DNA from: Marseilla massiliensis
GTDB taxonomy: Bacteria > Bacteroidota > Bacteroidia > Bacteroidales > Bacteroidaceae
DNA: 64,000 nucleotides
Direction of reading: 5' to 3'
Assembly: GCF_016899955.1 (NCBI RefSeq)
Contig: NZ_JACJJL010000001.1
Coordinates: forward strand, 124,001 to 188,000
In this document: positions 44,441 to 53,784 of the stretch, in pieces
Position numbering within the stretch: position 1 is the stretch's first letter
Layout: each line of letters begins with the position of its first letter
Notes under the pieces: model-generated
Told to the model about the DNA's origin: nothing
The model's database searches: none
The model's input: only the letters and a program-made list of their open reading frames with translations
Program-made: the position numbers and the translations under genes

Positions 44441-45457
44441 ATGACAACAACAGTGCACACCATAGAGATAGCCGACCTGAGCATAGGATACAAGACCCGC
44501 AACGGGGCAAAGACCATAGGCCACAGGATGAGCGCCACCGTGCGCGGAGGCGAACTGACATGCCTGCTGGGCCGCAACGGGGCCGGCAAGTCGACGCTGC
44601 TGCGCACCATGGCGGGGTTTCTGCCCAAGCTGTCGGGGGCGGTGAGCATCGACGGCAAGGACATGTCTGAATACTCTGCGGCCAAGATGGCGCGCACGGT
44701 GAGCATAGTCCTCACCGAAAAACCCGACACGGGAAACATGACCGTGGCCGAGCTCGTGGCACTGGGACGCTCGCCTTACACCGGCTTCTGGGGGCGGTGC
44801 TCCGACGACGACCGCCGCGTGGCCTACCGGGCCATGGCCACCGTGGGCATAGGGGAGCTGGCGCGGCGCAGGGTGGCCAGCCTGAGCGACGGCGAAAGGC
44901 AGAAGGCCATGATAGCCAAGGCGCTGGCGCAACAGACGCCCGTGATGCTGCTCGACGAGCCAACGGCCTTCCTCGACTTCACGAGCAAGGCCGAGGTGAT
45001 GCGGCTGCTGCGCCAAATAAGCCACGATACGGGAAAGATTGTGTTTATGTCGACACACGACCTCGACCTCGCCCTGCAGGCGGCCGACACGCTGTGGCTA
45101 ATGGACAACGGCGGCAAACTGGCCACGGGGGCACCCGAAGACCTGGCTCTCGACGGACGGCTGGAGGCTTTCTTCGGCCATGGCGACACAGTGTTTGACA
45201 CGGCCACGGGCCTGTTTGTGATGAACCACGCCACTACCACGGCCACCACCGTGGGCGGACTGCGCGACAGGCGCTACGACATGCTGTGCAAGGCCCTGCG
45301 GCGCAACGGCATCGAACCGGCCGACCCCTGCGGCGCAACGCCAGAGGTCGAGGTGGCCGAGGGGGGATATGCAATAACCACGGGCAACGGATTGCAACAT
45401 GCCGCCACCATTGCCGAGGTGATGAGGGCGCTGTGCCGGAACAGGCAACAGCAGTGA
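44441..45457 (+). CDS. FecE/BtuD-like ABC transporter ATP-binding protein with C-terminal extension
   Basis: A 338-residue ABC ATPase. Walker A is GRNGAGKSTLLRTMAG (about 45), the signature LSDGERQKAMIAKALAQ (about 148), Walker B VMLLDEPTAFLDF, and the H-loop STHDLDLAL. It resembles the ATPases of iron-siderophore or cobalamin importers. About 80 residues beyond the usual end (TTTATTVGGLRDRRYDML...) form an extension that I do not recognise. No permease or binding protein lies next to it, so it must pair with a distant one. The start MTTTVHTIEIADL (44441) follows the -7 box; the upstream ATG at 44423 lies before it. It shares an operator-like motif with the GH30 gene. Confidence 0.86.
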   Translation: MTTTVHTIEIADLSIGYKTRNGAKTIGHRMSATVRGGELTCLLGRNGAGKSTLLRTMAGFLPKLSGAVSIDGKDMSEYSAAKMARTVSIVLTEKPDTGNMTVAELVALGRSPYTGFWGRCSDDDRRVAYRAMATVGIGELARRRVASLSDGERQKAMIAKALAQQTPVMLLDEPTAFLDFTSKAEVMRLLRQISHDTGKIVFMSTHDLDLALQAADTLWLMDNGGKLATGAPEDLALDGRLEAFFGHGDTVFDTATGLFVMNHATTTATTVGGLRDRRYDMLCKALRRNGIEPADPCGATPEVEVAEGGYAITTGNGLQHAATIAEVMRALCRNRQQQ

Positions 45458-45760
45458 CGCCGGGCTAATACAATAGATATTGGTGTAAAATGATTTCGCT
45501 ATTGCGATGCCCTCGCCGGCAAACGGCCAACCCACTGACACACAGCAACTTGGCAACAAGGGCAAAACGGCCGTGCAAAACGGGCCGCATTGCAATTCAA
45601 AACAGGCCGTCCGGGAATGCCGGACGGCCTGTTTTGAATCATGAAATGGCCTCTGCGGCCATGAAAGGCATGCAGGTGTAAAACATATTTCCAGCCTCGC
45701 AGGCGCAAACCCACGGCCGCACACAGGGCCCGCAGCCTTGATGCCGCCTGCCTACAGGCG
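45458..45760. other. Intergenic region with 20-bp perfect palindrome
   Basis: ATTCAAAACAGGCCGTCCGG (45595-45614) and its exact complement (45620-45639) enclose a 5-nt loop, preceded by AAAACGGCC words. It may terminate both convergent genes; otherwise nothing is seen. Confidence 0.6.
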
Positions 45761-46735
45761 TCAAACAATCTGCCCGTCGGCAAAGGGCTCGGCAGCTATG
45801 CACTTCAGGTTTTTCTGCAACTGCTCCTCGCTGCTTGCACCTACAAGCACCGACGTCACGCCCTTCTGGTGCAATATCCACGCCAGGGCCATCTCGGCCA
45901 GCGTCTCGCCGCGGCTCTCGGCCACGGCGTTGAGGTGGCGAAGGCGCTCAAGAAGCTCGGGCGTGAGCACGTCGCGCTTCAGGAAGTGGTCGCGCATCAT
46001 GCGGCTGTCGTCGGGTATTCCGTTGAGATACCTGTCGGTGAGCAGGCCCTGTGCCAGCGGCGAAAAGGAGATGAAGCCCACGCCTTCCTTCTCGCACAGG
46101 TCGGTGATGCCCTCATCCTGCGGCGCGCGGTCGAGCAGGTTGAGCCGCCCCTGGTATATGAGCAGAGGCGTGTCGCGCTCGCGCAGGTACTTCACGGCCA
46201 CCTTGAGCGCCTCCAGCGGCCAGCGCGATATGCCCACATAGAGCGCCTTGCCGGCCCGCACAATGTCGACAAGGGCCTGCAGGGTCTCCTCGAGCGGCGT
46301 CTCAGGGTCGTAGCGGTGGCTGTAGAAAAGGTCCACATAGTCTATCTTCATGCGCCTGAGGCTCTGGTCGAGGCTTGCCATCAGATACTTGCGCGAGCCC
46401 CAGTTGCCATACGGCCCGGGCCACATGTCGTAGCCGGCCTTGGTGCTTATGAACAGCTCATCGCGGTAAGGACGGAAGTCATCGTCCATAAGCTGGCCCA
46501 TGGTAAGCTCTGCCGAGCCGTAGGGCGGGCCGTAGTTGTTGGCCAGGTCGAAGTGTGTTATTCCGTGGTCGAAAGCGTATCGGGCAATTGCGCGGCTGCG
46601 CCCGTAATAGTCGATGCCCCCGAAATTATGCCAGAAGCCAAGGCTCACCTTGGGCAGCAGCACCCCGCTGCGTCCGCAACGGTTGTATTCCATGCCGCCG
46701 GCATATCTCTTTTCGTCTGCAATATACTTTTCCAT
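45761..46735 (-). CDS. Aldo/keto reductase (YghZ-like)
   Basis: A 324-residue NADPH-dependent aldo/keto reductase with a TIM barrel. The catalytic tetrad is visible: Asp and Tyr in HFDLANNYGPPYGSAE, Lys in LFISTKAGYDMWPGPYGNWG, His in FYSHRYDPETPLEETL. These flanking sequences match the YghZ/L-glyceraldehyde-3-phosphate reductase subgroup. It may detoxify aldehydes such as methylglyoxal. A -7 box lies 28 nt upstream. No clear operon partner. Confidence 0.93.
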   Translation of the reverse strand: MEKYIADEKRYAGGMEYNRCGRSGVLLPKVSLGFWHNFGGIDYYGRSRAIARYAFDHGITHFDLANNYGPPYGSAELTMGQLMDDDFRPYRDELFISTKAGYDMWPGPYGNWGSRKYLMASLDQSLRRMKIDYVDLFYSHRYDPETPLEETLQALVDIVRAGKALYVGISRWPLEALKVAVKYLRERDTPLLIYQGRLNLLDRAPQDEGITDLCEKEGVGFISFSPLAQGLLTDRYLNGIPDDSRMMRDHFLKRDVLTPELLERLRHLNAVAESRGETLAEMALAWILHQKGVTSVLVGASSEEQLQKNLKCIAAEPFADGQIV

Positions 46736-46763
46736 TGTCTTTATGTCTTTGCGTTAAGCACGG

Positions 46764-46771
46764 CAAACTTA
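46764..46771 (-). promoter_or_regulatory. -7 box (TAAGTTTG, minus strand) of the aldo/keto reductase gene
   Basis: CAAACTTA on the + strand, 28 nt from the start codon. Confidence 0.55.
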
Positions 46772-46861
46772 CTAAAAATATGCGAGAAAAACCCTTTTCC
46801 GGGAGTTATAAGAAGTTATAAGAAGTTAGCGGTAGTCAACGGTCGGGCCCCTGACTGCCAC

Positions 46862-48286
46862 TTACCCGGCCATCCGTTCCTTCAGCCTCAGGCACGAGCA
46901 CACCGCCCCGCACACCGTAAGGCAGCCCGCCAAGAGCATGGCGTCGTGGGGCGCCATGGGGCCGAACAGATGGAAGAGCATGGCCACGAGGGCCGCGCCG
47001 AGTGTCTGGCCGGTCAGGCGGGCCGTGGCCAGCATGCCGCTGGCGCTGCCGGCGCGCTGCGGCGGGGCCGAGCTTAGCAGCAGATGGTTGTTTGGCGACT
47101 GGAAGAACCCGAAGCCGGCACCGCACAGCATGAGCCTCCAAACAAGCCCGAAGTGGTCGGTGTCGGCCGGTATGAACGACAGCAGGAAGCACCCCACGCT
47201 GAGCATAGACAGGCCGATGCCGCCGAGTATGCCCGGATGTACGCGGCCCACGAGCCATCCCGCCAGCGGCGCCACGAAGATGATGGCCAGCGGCCACGAC
47301 GTCATGAGCAGTCCGGTGCCCACGGCATTGTAGCCGAAAGTGGTGACAAGCATGAACGGCATGCCCACCATGACGAGCATCTGGGCGGTGAACGAGATGA
47401 CGCTCGTGGCCACCGAGGTGGTGAAGATGGGTATCTTGAGCAGGTCGAGCGGCAGCATGGGGTACTTCTTGCCTACCTGCATGCGCACGTAGACAAAGCC
47501 CACGGCCACCATGGCCACTGCCCCCAGCAGCACAATGAGCGGCTCGACGTCGTGAGAGTATGCCTCGACGCAGCCTATGAACAGTCCGAACGTGGCGGCG
47601 TTGAGCACGGCCTCGCGCCAGTTGAACGTCCTGCCGACCACGCGCACGGGGTTGTCGGGCAGATGCTTGCGGGCCATGACAAACGTAAGTATGCCCACCG
47701 GCACGTTGATGGCAAACAGCCACGGCCATGGCGCCACGGCCAGGATGGCGGCCGAGAGCGTAGGCCCGGCCACCGAGGCTATGGCCACGACGGTGGCGTT
47801 GAGCCCAACCCCCTCGCCCAGGCGGCGCTTGGGGTAGATGAGCTTGACCATCGACGTGTTCACGCTCATCATCATCGCTGCCCCGACTCCCTGCACCACG
47901 CGGGCAATGACAAGCATGGCGAACGACGGCGAGAGCGCGCACAGCAGCGAACCGAACGTGAACACCACTATGCCGCGCACGTAAACCTGCTTGTAACCCC
48001 ACAGCTCGCCCATCGAGGCAAACGGAAGCAGGAGCATCATCACCGCCAGCTGGAAGGCGTTGACTATCCAGATGGAGTCTTCCGAAGCCACCCCGAGCTG
48101 CGAGGCCATGCTCGGCAGGGCCACGTTGCATATCGTACCGTCGAGCACGGCAAGGAAAAGGCCGCAGAACGTGGCCGCCATGGCGTAGTAGATGCGTGGG
48201 CGGTGCAAACCGTCCCATTCGAGGTTGCCCTCTATGCGCAGCCTGCCCTGGCCGTCAGACCCTGCTTTTGTGTTTTCTTTGTCCAT
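46862..48286 (-). CDS. MFS multidrug efflux transporter, EmrB/QacA (DHA2, 14-helix) type
   Basis: A 474-residue inner-membrane exporter. The N-terminal FLAVLDGTICNVALPSMASQL is the DHA2 motif of helix 1, followed by WIVNAFQLAVMMLLLPFASMGELWGYKQVYVRG (motif A region) and VIARVVQGVGAAMMMSVNTSMV. Fourteen hydrophobic segments fit the family. A short charged N-terminal tail (DKENTKAGSDGQGRLRIEGNLEWD) precedes helix 1. The substrate is unknown; no EmrA-like partner adjoins. It has its own -7 box. Confidence 0.92.
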   Translation of the reverse strand: MDKENTKAGSDGQGRLRIEGNLEWDGLHRPRIYYAMAATFCGLFLAVLDGTICNVALPSMASQLGVASEDSIWIVNAFQLAVMMLLLPFASMGELWGYKQVYVRGIVVFTFGSLLCALSPSFAMLVIARVVQGVGAAMMMSVNTSMVKLIYPKRRLGEGVGLNATVVAIASVAGPTLSAAILAVAPWPWLFAINVPVGILTFVMARKHLPDNPVRVVGRTFNWREAVLNAATFGLFIGCVEAYSHDVEPLIVLLGAVAMVAVGFVYVRMQVGKKYPMLPLDLLKIPIFTTSVATSVISFTAQMLVMVGMPFMLVTTFGYNAVGTGLLMTSWPLAIIFVAPLAGWLVGRVHPGILGGIGLSMLSVGCFLLSFIPADTDHFGLVWRLMLCGAGFGFFQSPNNHLLLSSAPPQRAGSASGMLATARLTGQTLGAALVAMLFHLFGPMAPHDAMLLAGCLTVCGAVCSCLRLKERMAG

Positions 48287-48324
48287 AACCTCACTTTTTT
48301 ATATCTACAATCCTAAATACCGTG

Positions 48325-48332
48325 CAAAATTA
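48325..48332 (-). promoter_or_regulatory. -7 box (TAATTTTG, minus strand) of the EmrB-type gene
   Basis: CAAAATTA on the + strand, about 38 nt from the start codon. Confidence 0.6.
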
Positions 48333-49159
48333 TAAAGAAAGCCCAACACACACAAACAAATTGACTGGAAAGAAAGGTTTGACGATCCACCGAGCACGGA
48401 GCACTGATAGACTGAGGGCCGCCAAACCTACCGCATGGCCGCGGCCCGGGCCCCCTCTGCTTGCCCCGGCATCCGGGCCTGTGTGCCGTGAAAATCCAAA
48501 ACGGCCCGTATGGCATTTCAATTCGGCCCGTTTCACGCTGCAAAACGGGCCGAATTGCAACCCGAAAACGGCCGTTTTGCAAGACACCTTCAGCGGAGGC
48601 AGCAGGCAATGGGGCATTTTGTAAAAAGCATTTACCGCCATAGTAGGGTCACACCACGTATGCAACGGCAATCAACGGGGCTTTTCCCGATGTTTTTTTC
48701 AATACATCCCGACGCTACGAGCAATACTCGCCAACATAAAACGAAGCCTTTGTTAAATAGAAAAACAGAACATATTATACTATAAAAAGAATTTTTATGC
48801 GTAAAAAGTGGGCATTTTACACGATTAATAACTATCTTTGCACCATCCAATCCAAACAGTGATGCAGTGGCGGAAACAGCTGCATGCCGATGGCATGGCG
48901 CCCCAGCGCAGCCCCCGCAAAAGGCTCGGCGGGCCACGGCGAGGCAAAGGGTCAACCGGGGCGCAGCCGACACGGGCAATGCGCCATGCCCGACCGGCGC
49001 AACTGAAAAAACGAACACCAAGCCGGCCTACGGCCTGTTTGGGTTGGCGAACAAAAGCAACAAGCAGCGGCTGGCTTTAAAAAGGCAAACCTGAAACGAA
49101 CGTACCCACAACCAAAACAACATTCACAATATCACAAAACTACAAAAACAACCAGTAAA
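48333..49159. other. Long divergent intergenic region with palindrome and long leader
   Basis: Positions 48495-48590 carry AAACGGCC-family words; the best hairpin is CAATTCGGCCCGTTT (48518-48532) with AAACGGGCCGAATTG (48542-48556). After 48700 the DNA is AT-rich up to the pectate-lyase promoter. The leader from about 48845 to 49159 (about 315 nt) has no recognised riboswitch. Confidence 0.55.
48833..48840 (+). promoter_or_regulatory. -7 box (TATCTTTG) of the pectate lyase gene
   Basis: The box is in AT-rich DNA and predicts an unusually long 5' leader of about 310 nt. Confidence 0.65.
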
Positions 49160-52153
49160 ATGAAGAAAAGTCTATTAATGTTGCCTGCACTCATGATGTG
49201 TGCCCAGGCCAATTCGCAACAGCTGGCATTCCCCGGCGCCGAAGGATTCGGGGCCTATGCCACAGGCGGAAGAGGAGGAACAGTGGTACACGTGACCAAC
49301 CTCAACGCATCGGGGCCGGGCTCGCTGGCCGACGCCGTGAGCCAACCCAACCGCACGGTTGTGTTCGATGTCGGCGGAGTGATAGACATCACAGGGCAGA
49401 ACCTGACCATTGCCAGCAACCTGACCATAGCCGGGCAGACCGCGCCGGGAGAGGGGATAACCATCTACGGCGGACGCGTGATAATGTCTAACAGCTCTAA
49501 CGTGATAATGAGGTACATCAGGATGAGGGGCAGCATAAGCATGCCTGAAGACAAATGCACGCTGACCATGGACTACTGCGACAACGTAATACTCGACCAC
49601 TGTTCCATTTCGTGGGGACGGTGGGACAACGTTCACATCAAGGACGCGAACAACATAACTTACCAAAACTGCATCATCAGCGAGGGAATAGAGCCGCAAC
49701 GGTTTGGGGCCATTACCGACGGAACGCGCAACTGGACCATATCGCACTGCCTGTGGACCAACAACAAGAGCCGAAACCCGAAGATGAAGTGCTACCTGCA
49801 GTACTATAACAACGTGGTGTACAACTATGGCATAGGCATCGTGGGAGGCCACTCGGCGGCCGACAACTACCAGGACGTGATGAACAACTACTTCATCACG
49901 GGCCCGAGCAGCGGCTCGTCGAACAAGTATTTCGACCAATGGACTGAGACTGACCACCTGTACAGCACCGGCAACTATACCGACGACAACCGCGACGGCA
50001 AGCTCAACGGCAGACTGATAACCGACTACAACGGGGCCACGCCCATGCAGCAGCCCAACCTGAAGTGCCAGGCGCCGATGAACCTCGAGCCGGCCGAAGA
50101 CGCATTCCATGCCGTGATGGAGCACGCCGGGGCGTCGAGGGTGAGAGACAGCCACGACCTGCGCATAATAGAACAGCTCGCCTCGCTCGGCACCAAGGGC
50201 GCGTTCATCGCCAACGAGCAGGACGTTGGGGGAATAGGCACGCTGGCCGGAGCCGACGCCCCGGCCGACTCTGACGGCGACGGCATGCCCGACGAATGGG
50301 AAAAGGCCAACGGCACCGACCCGGACAAGGCCGACGCCAACGGCGATGCCGACGGCAACGGGTATACAAACATAGAGGACTACGTGAACAGCCTGGCCCA
50401 CAAGAGCGACTACATCATGTATCCGCAGGCCGTGACCGCCACATTGAAAGACCCCACCACGGTGGTGCTGACGTGGAAAAACGCCGAAGAGGGGGCCGAC
50501 AAGATTGTGGTGGAGATGTCGGAGAACGGCGTCGACTACACCACCGCAGCCGAAGTGGAGGGCAACGCCACCACCGCCACCATACAGGGACTGAAGGAAG
50601 GGCAGGTGTACTACTTCAGGCTGAAGGCTGTCAAGGGCGATGAGCAATCGCTTTACTCGGCCGCCGTGTCGGTAAACGACGAGCACATGAGGCCGGCGGG
50701 GGGCATACCGGCCGGCACCGAGGCCTTCGTGCCGCAGGAGGGCATGCTCTACAGGATAATAAACTACGGCACGGTGCCCTACAACTCGGGCACCACTTAT
50801 GCCGGGGCGCCCAAGTACCTCACCTTCAACGCCGACGGAACGCTGGGCTCTACCACCGACTTTGAGTGGAACAACCCGGCCCTGCTGTGGGAGATAACGC
50901 CGGCAAGCGAGGGCGAAGGGCAGGTATACATACGCAACTACGCCACGAGAGAATACCTGAACCCGTCGACAGAGACCGTAGGCGACGGCGCCCGCGTGAC
51001 GGCGGTGGCCCAGGCCGCGCCGTTCGAAATAGTGTTCTCAACCAACGAGACCGTGGCCCAGTCGGGCCTGCAGGGGCAAGTTGCCATGTTCAGGATAAAC
51101 AGTCCGCAGAACAAAGGGCAGCAGTTAAGGCCCGTGACCTTTGAAGACAACTGGATATGGGGCAACGGAACGATAGCCCGGGCCGACATGGCCTTCACCT
51201 TCTCTTCGCTCGACGCCTCGCTGCTCGGGCTCTACACAAGCGCCCTCGACGACGCCATAGCAGCAGCGGAGCTGGCCGCCGCCGAGGCCACCGTGGGCAA
51301 CGTGACGCTCGGCTACCCCGAAGAGGCATACTCAGACTTCACCGCCGCCATAGCCGAAGCCAAGGCCACGGCCGGCAAGGCAGCCGCGGGCAACGCCACG
51401 CAGGCCGAAGTAGACGCTGCCGCCGAGGCCATGGCCGCAGCCCGGAAAGCTTTCGACGGGGCACGCATAATGACACTTGCGGGCTACGACAGCAAGAAAG
51501 TGCACAACATCTACAGCTATGGCACGATAAGCAACTCAAGCACCGTCGATGCCACGGCGCAGGTGGAGCGGCGCTACCTGGCCACGGTAAAGAAAGAAGA
51601 CGGCATCACCGACTCGCTCGTGTTCATCGTGGGACTGAGCGAAGAGCAGATTGCCGCAGGCCAGGCCGACCCCGTGAGCGCCATGCCCGAGGCACAGTGG
51701 AACATCGAACCGGGCGACGGCGGCTGCGCATACATCAGCAACACCAAGACGGGCACATACCTGCGCATAGCCGGCACGCTGTCGGCCGAGCCCGTGACGG
51801 TATACCCTTATTACGCCAAGGACGACAACGGGAAGCATGCTTTCTACATCGAGACATCGCCCGACAACAACCGATGCCTGAACGTGGGCACGCCCGACGC
51901 CGACGGCAAGGGAGGGTCGATAGCCTTTGCATGGCCGGCCGACAGGACCAGGCTGCGCTGGGTGGTCGACGAGCTCGACATAGCGTCGGCCATAAAGGGC
52001 ACAGGCAACAACGGCGGCCGCGGCAAACCCACCGCCACCGAGTATTACAACATGCAGGGAATGAGGCTCGACAACGTGCCGCACAATGGCATTTACATAG
52101 TGAAGACAACCTTTGCCGACGGCACGGTAACCACACATAAGGCCACCAGGTGA
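49160..52153 (+). CDS. Large exported multidomain pectate lyase with T9SS-like tail
   Basis: A 997-residue exported polysaccharide lyase. Signal peptide MKKSLLMLPALMMCAQANSQ; then a right-handed beta-helix pectate lyase domain (about 22-350), with FPGAEGFGAYATGGRGGTVV at its start, DHCSISWGRWDNVHIKDANN and TIAGQTAPGEGI. A Ca-binding-type linker follows (DSDGDGMPDEWEKANGTDPD, about 370-400), then a fibronectin-III-like domain (about 415-510), beta-trefoil/ricin-like segments (MLYRIINYGTVPYNSG and later YLRIAGTLSAEPVTVYPYY) and a FIVAR-like helical repeat (YSDFTAAIAEAKATAGKAAA, about 720-770). The end, YYNMQGMRLDNVPHNGIYIV, is a T9SS/Por-like sorting tail. It should cut pectin by beta-elimination at the cell surface. 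Confidence 0.9.
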   Translation: MKKSLLMLPALMMCAQANSQQLAFPGAEGFGAYATGGRGGTVVHVTNLNASGPGSLADAVSQPNRTVVFDVGGVIDITGQNLTIASNLTIAGQTAPGEGITIYGGRVIMSNSSNVIMRYIRMRGSISMPEDKCTLTMDYCDNVILDHCSISWGRWDNVHIKDANNITYQNCIISEGIEPQRFGAITDGTRNWTISHCLWTNNKSRNPKMKCYLQYYNNVVYNYGIGIVGGHSAADNYQDVMNNYFITGPSSGSSNKYFDQWTETDHLYSTGNYTDDNRDGKLNGRLITDYNGATPMQQPNLKCQAPMNLEPAEDAFHAVMEHAGASRVRDSHDLRIIEQLASLGTKGAFIANEQDVGGIGTLAGADAPADSDGDGMPDEWEKANGTDPDKADANGDADGNGYTNIEDYVNSLAHKSDYIMYPQAVTATLKDPTTVVLTWKNAEEGADKIVVEMSENGVDYTTAAEVEGNATTATIQGLKEGQVYYFRLKAVKGDEQSLYSAAVSVNDEHMRPAGGIPAGTEAFVPQEGMLYRIINYGTVPYNSGTTYAGAPKYLTFNADGTLGSTTDFEWNNPALLWEITPASEGEGQVYIRNYATREYLNPSTETVGDGARVTAVAQAAPFEIVFSTNETVAQSGLQGQVAMFRINSPQNKGQQLRPVTFEDNWIWGNGTIARADMAFTFSSLDASLLGLYTSALDDAIAAAELAAAEATVGNVTLGYPEEAYSDFTAAIAEAKATAGKAAAGNATQAEVDAAAEAMAAARKAFDGARIMTLAGYDSKKVHNIYSYGTISNSSTVDATAQVERRYLATVKKEDGITDSLVFIVGLSEEQIAAGQADPVSAMPEAQWNIEPGDGGCAYISNTKTGTYLRIAGTLSAEPVTVYPYYAKDDNGKHAFYIETSPDNNRCLNVGTPDADGKGGSIAFAWPADRTRLRWVVDELDIASAIKGTGNNGGRGKPTATEYYNMQGMRLDNVPHNGIYIVKTTFADGTVTTHKATR

Positions 52154-52211
52154 GCCAGGCTGCCGGGCTGCACGCACAACCTGGAAAGCTACGGCAGCAA
52201 CGGCTGAACAC

Positions 52212-52300
52212 AGAACGGCCCGTTCCGCATTGTGGAATGGGCCGTTTGGCATCTCAATACGGCCCGTTTCGCACCGCAATACGGCCCATTCGGGAACGCT
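52212..52300. repeat. AAACGGCC-type palindromic repeats after the pectate lyase gene
   Basis: AACGGCCCGTTCCGC pairs with GGAATGGGCCGTTT nearby, followed by two CAATACGGCCC words. It may serve as the terminator. Confidence 0.5.
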
Positions 52301-52413
52301 GTCGCCTCAGGCCTCTCTCACGCCGGCGCTATATGGCCCGGCAAACGACCACACGCCTTGCCGCAACGCCGCCCGCAAAGACTTGCAACAAGGCCTGCGC
52401 CTGTGGAAAACTA

Positions 52414-52731
52414 TGTTGATAACTATGTTGAAAACCCCGTTGATAAGTGTGTTGAAACCACACCGACTTATCAACAACAAGCACACCAAGGCCCCGAACA
52501 TGGGCATATCAACACACTTATCAAAGGCTTTTGATTAAGTTTTCAACGCTTTTCTGGCAAAAAAAGATATAAACTTATTAATTTTGCACCGTAATGCCGG
52601 ATTGTTGATAAACCTCCGATGGCGCTAATAATCAGCAAAAAACAATCAACAACTGATGTTGGCAACCGCTGCACAGACGTTGACATTGGAATACGCAAGA
52701 AAACCGACGGAAAGTTTTCAACATATCAACA
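52414..52731. other. Cluster of DnaA-box-like sites (candidate origin or DnaA-binding locus)
   Basis: Three exact TTATCAACA/TGTTGATAA 9-mers (52414-52422, 52468-52476, 52603-52611) and at least five with one change (52426-52434, 52438-52446, 52506-52514, 52715-52723, 52723-52731) lie within 318 bp. The word differs by one base from the E. coli box TTATCCACA. The stretch is AT-rich in an otherwise GC-rich window. Confidence 0.5.
52579..52586 (+). promoter_or_regulatory. -7 box (TAATTTTG) upstream of nadA
   Basis: It lies within the DnaA-box-like cluster and gives a leader of about 200 nt. Confidence 0.55.
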
Positions 52732-52794
52732 GCATATCATACAGAACATTTCAGTCTTTAAAGAAAAGAAAAAACGTATAATAATTTTTATGCA

Positions 52795-53784
52795 ATGGTG
52801 AAAAAGGAATGGACAACCCAAGGCTACATCGACGAGCCGGCACCGGCCGGCACCGACCTTAGTGCCGAGATACGCAAGATGTGCGAGCAGAAGAAGGCCG
52901 TAATACTGGCCCACTACTACACGCGCGGAGAGATACAAGACGTGGCCGACTTCATAGGCGACTCGCTGGCGCTGGCGCGCAAGGCCGCCGAGACCGACGC
53001 GCGCATCATAGTGATGTGCGGCGTGCATTTCATGGCCGAGACGTGCAAGATACTAAGTCCCGACAAGAAGGTGCTGGCCCCAGACCTCAACGCGGGGTGC
53101 TCGCTGGCCGACTCTTGCCGCGCCGACGACCTGCGCAAGTTCAAGGACGAGCACCCGGGATACAAGGTGGTGAGCTATGTCAACACCACGGCTGCCGTGA
53201 AGGCGCTCACCGACGTGGTGGTGACGAGCGGCAACGCAAAGAAGATTGTCGACTCTTTCCCAAAGGACGAGAAGCTCATCTTCGGGCCCGACCGCAACCT
53301 CGGGGCCTACATCAACAGCGTCACGGGACGGCAGATGCTGCTCTGGGAGGGCGGCTGCCACGTGCATGAGCGTTTCTCGGTGGCCGAGGTGGTGAAGCTG
53401 CGCCAGTCACATCCCGGTGCCAAGGTGCTGGCCCACCTCGAGTGCAAGGGCCCCGTGCTGGCGCTGGCCGACGTGGTTGGGTCGACGGCCGTGATGCTGG
53501 AGTATGTCAAGAAGTCGGCCGACAAAGAGTTCATCGTGGCCACCGAGGCCGGCATACTGCACGAGATGAAGCGCTCATGCCCCGACAAGACTTTCCTGCC
53601 CGTGCCGCCCGAGATAAGCGAAGGGTCGCTGGGATGCTCCTGCAACGAGTGCGACTACATGAAGATGAACACCATGCTCAAGCTGTACAATGCCTTGAAG
53701 TATGAGTGGCCCGTGGTCGACGTCGACCCGGAAGTGGCCCGCGAGGCAGTGAAGCCCATCGAGCGCATGCTCAGCCTGAGCTGA
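52795..53784 (+). CDS. nadA: Quinolinate synthase A
   Basis: NadA condenses iminoaspartate with dihydroxyacetone phosphate to quinolinate for NAD synthesis, using a [4Fe-4S] cluster. The 329-residue protein has AVILAHYYTRGEIQDVADFIGDS-type motifs and three conserved Cys regions for the cluster: LNAGCSLADSC, HLECKGPV and CSCNECDYMKMN. FGPDRNLGAYI and EGGCHVHERF are also family marks. No nadB or nadC is adjacent. The gene lies right after the DnaA-box-like cluster, whose sites extend into its leader and might link its expression to DnaA; this is inference. Confidence 0.97.
   Translation: MVKKEWTTQGYIDEPAPAGTDLSAEIRKMCEQKKAVILAHYYTRGEIQDVADFIGDSLALARKAAETDARIIVMCGVHFMAETCKILSPDKKVLAPDLNAGCSLADSCRADDLRKFKDEHPGYKVVSYVNTTAAVKALTDVVVTSGNAKKIVDSFPKDEKLIFGPDRNLGAYINSVTGRQMLLWEGGCHVHERFSVAEVVKLRQSHPGAKVLAHLECKGPVLALADVVGSTAVMLEYVKKSADKEFIVATEAGILHEMKRSCPDKTFLPVPPEISEGSLGCSCNECDYMKMNTMLKLYNALKYEWPVVDVDPEVAREAVKPIERMLSLS

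Noticed and set aside
45490..45681. Small frames across the 45.6-kb palindrome
   Set aside because: They read through the 20-bp perfect hairpin and have no family resemblance or start signals.
46836..48218. 460-codon minus-strand frame overlapping the EmrB-type MFS
   Set aside because: It is the same DNA in another frame, rich in Arg/His/Ala with no helices, whereas the MFS frame shows 14 helices and family motifs.
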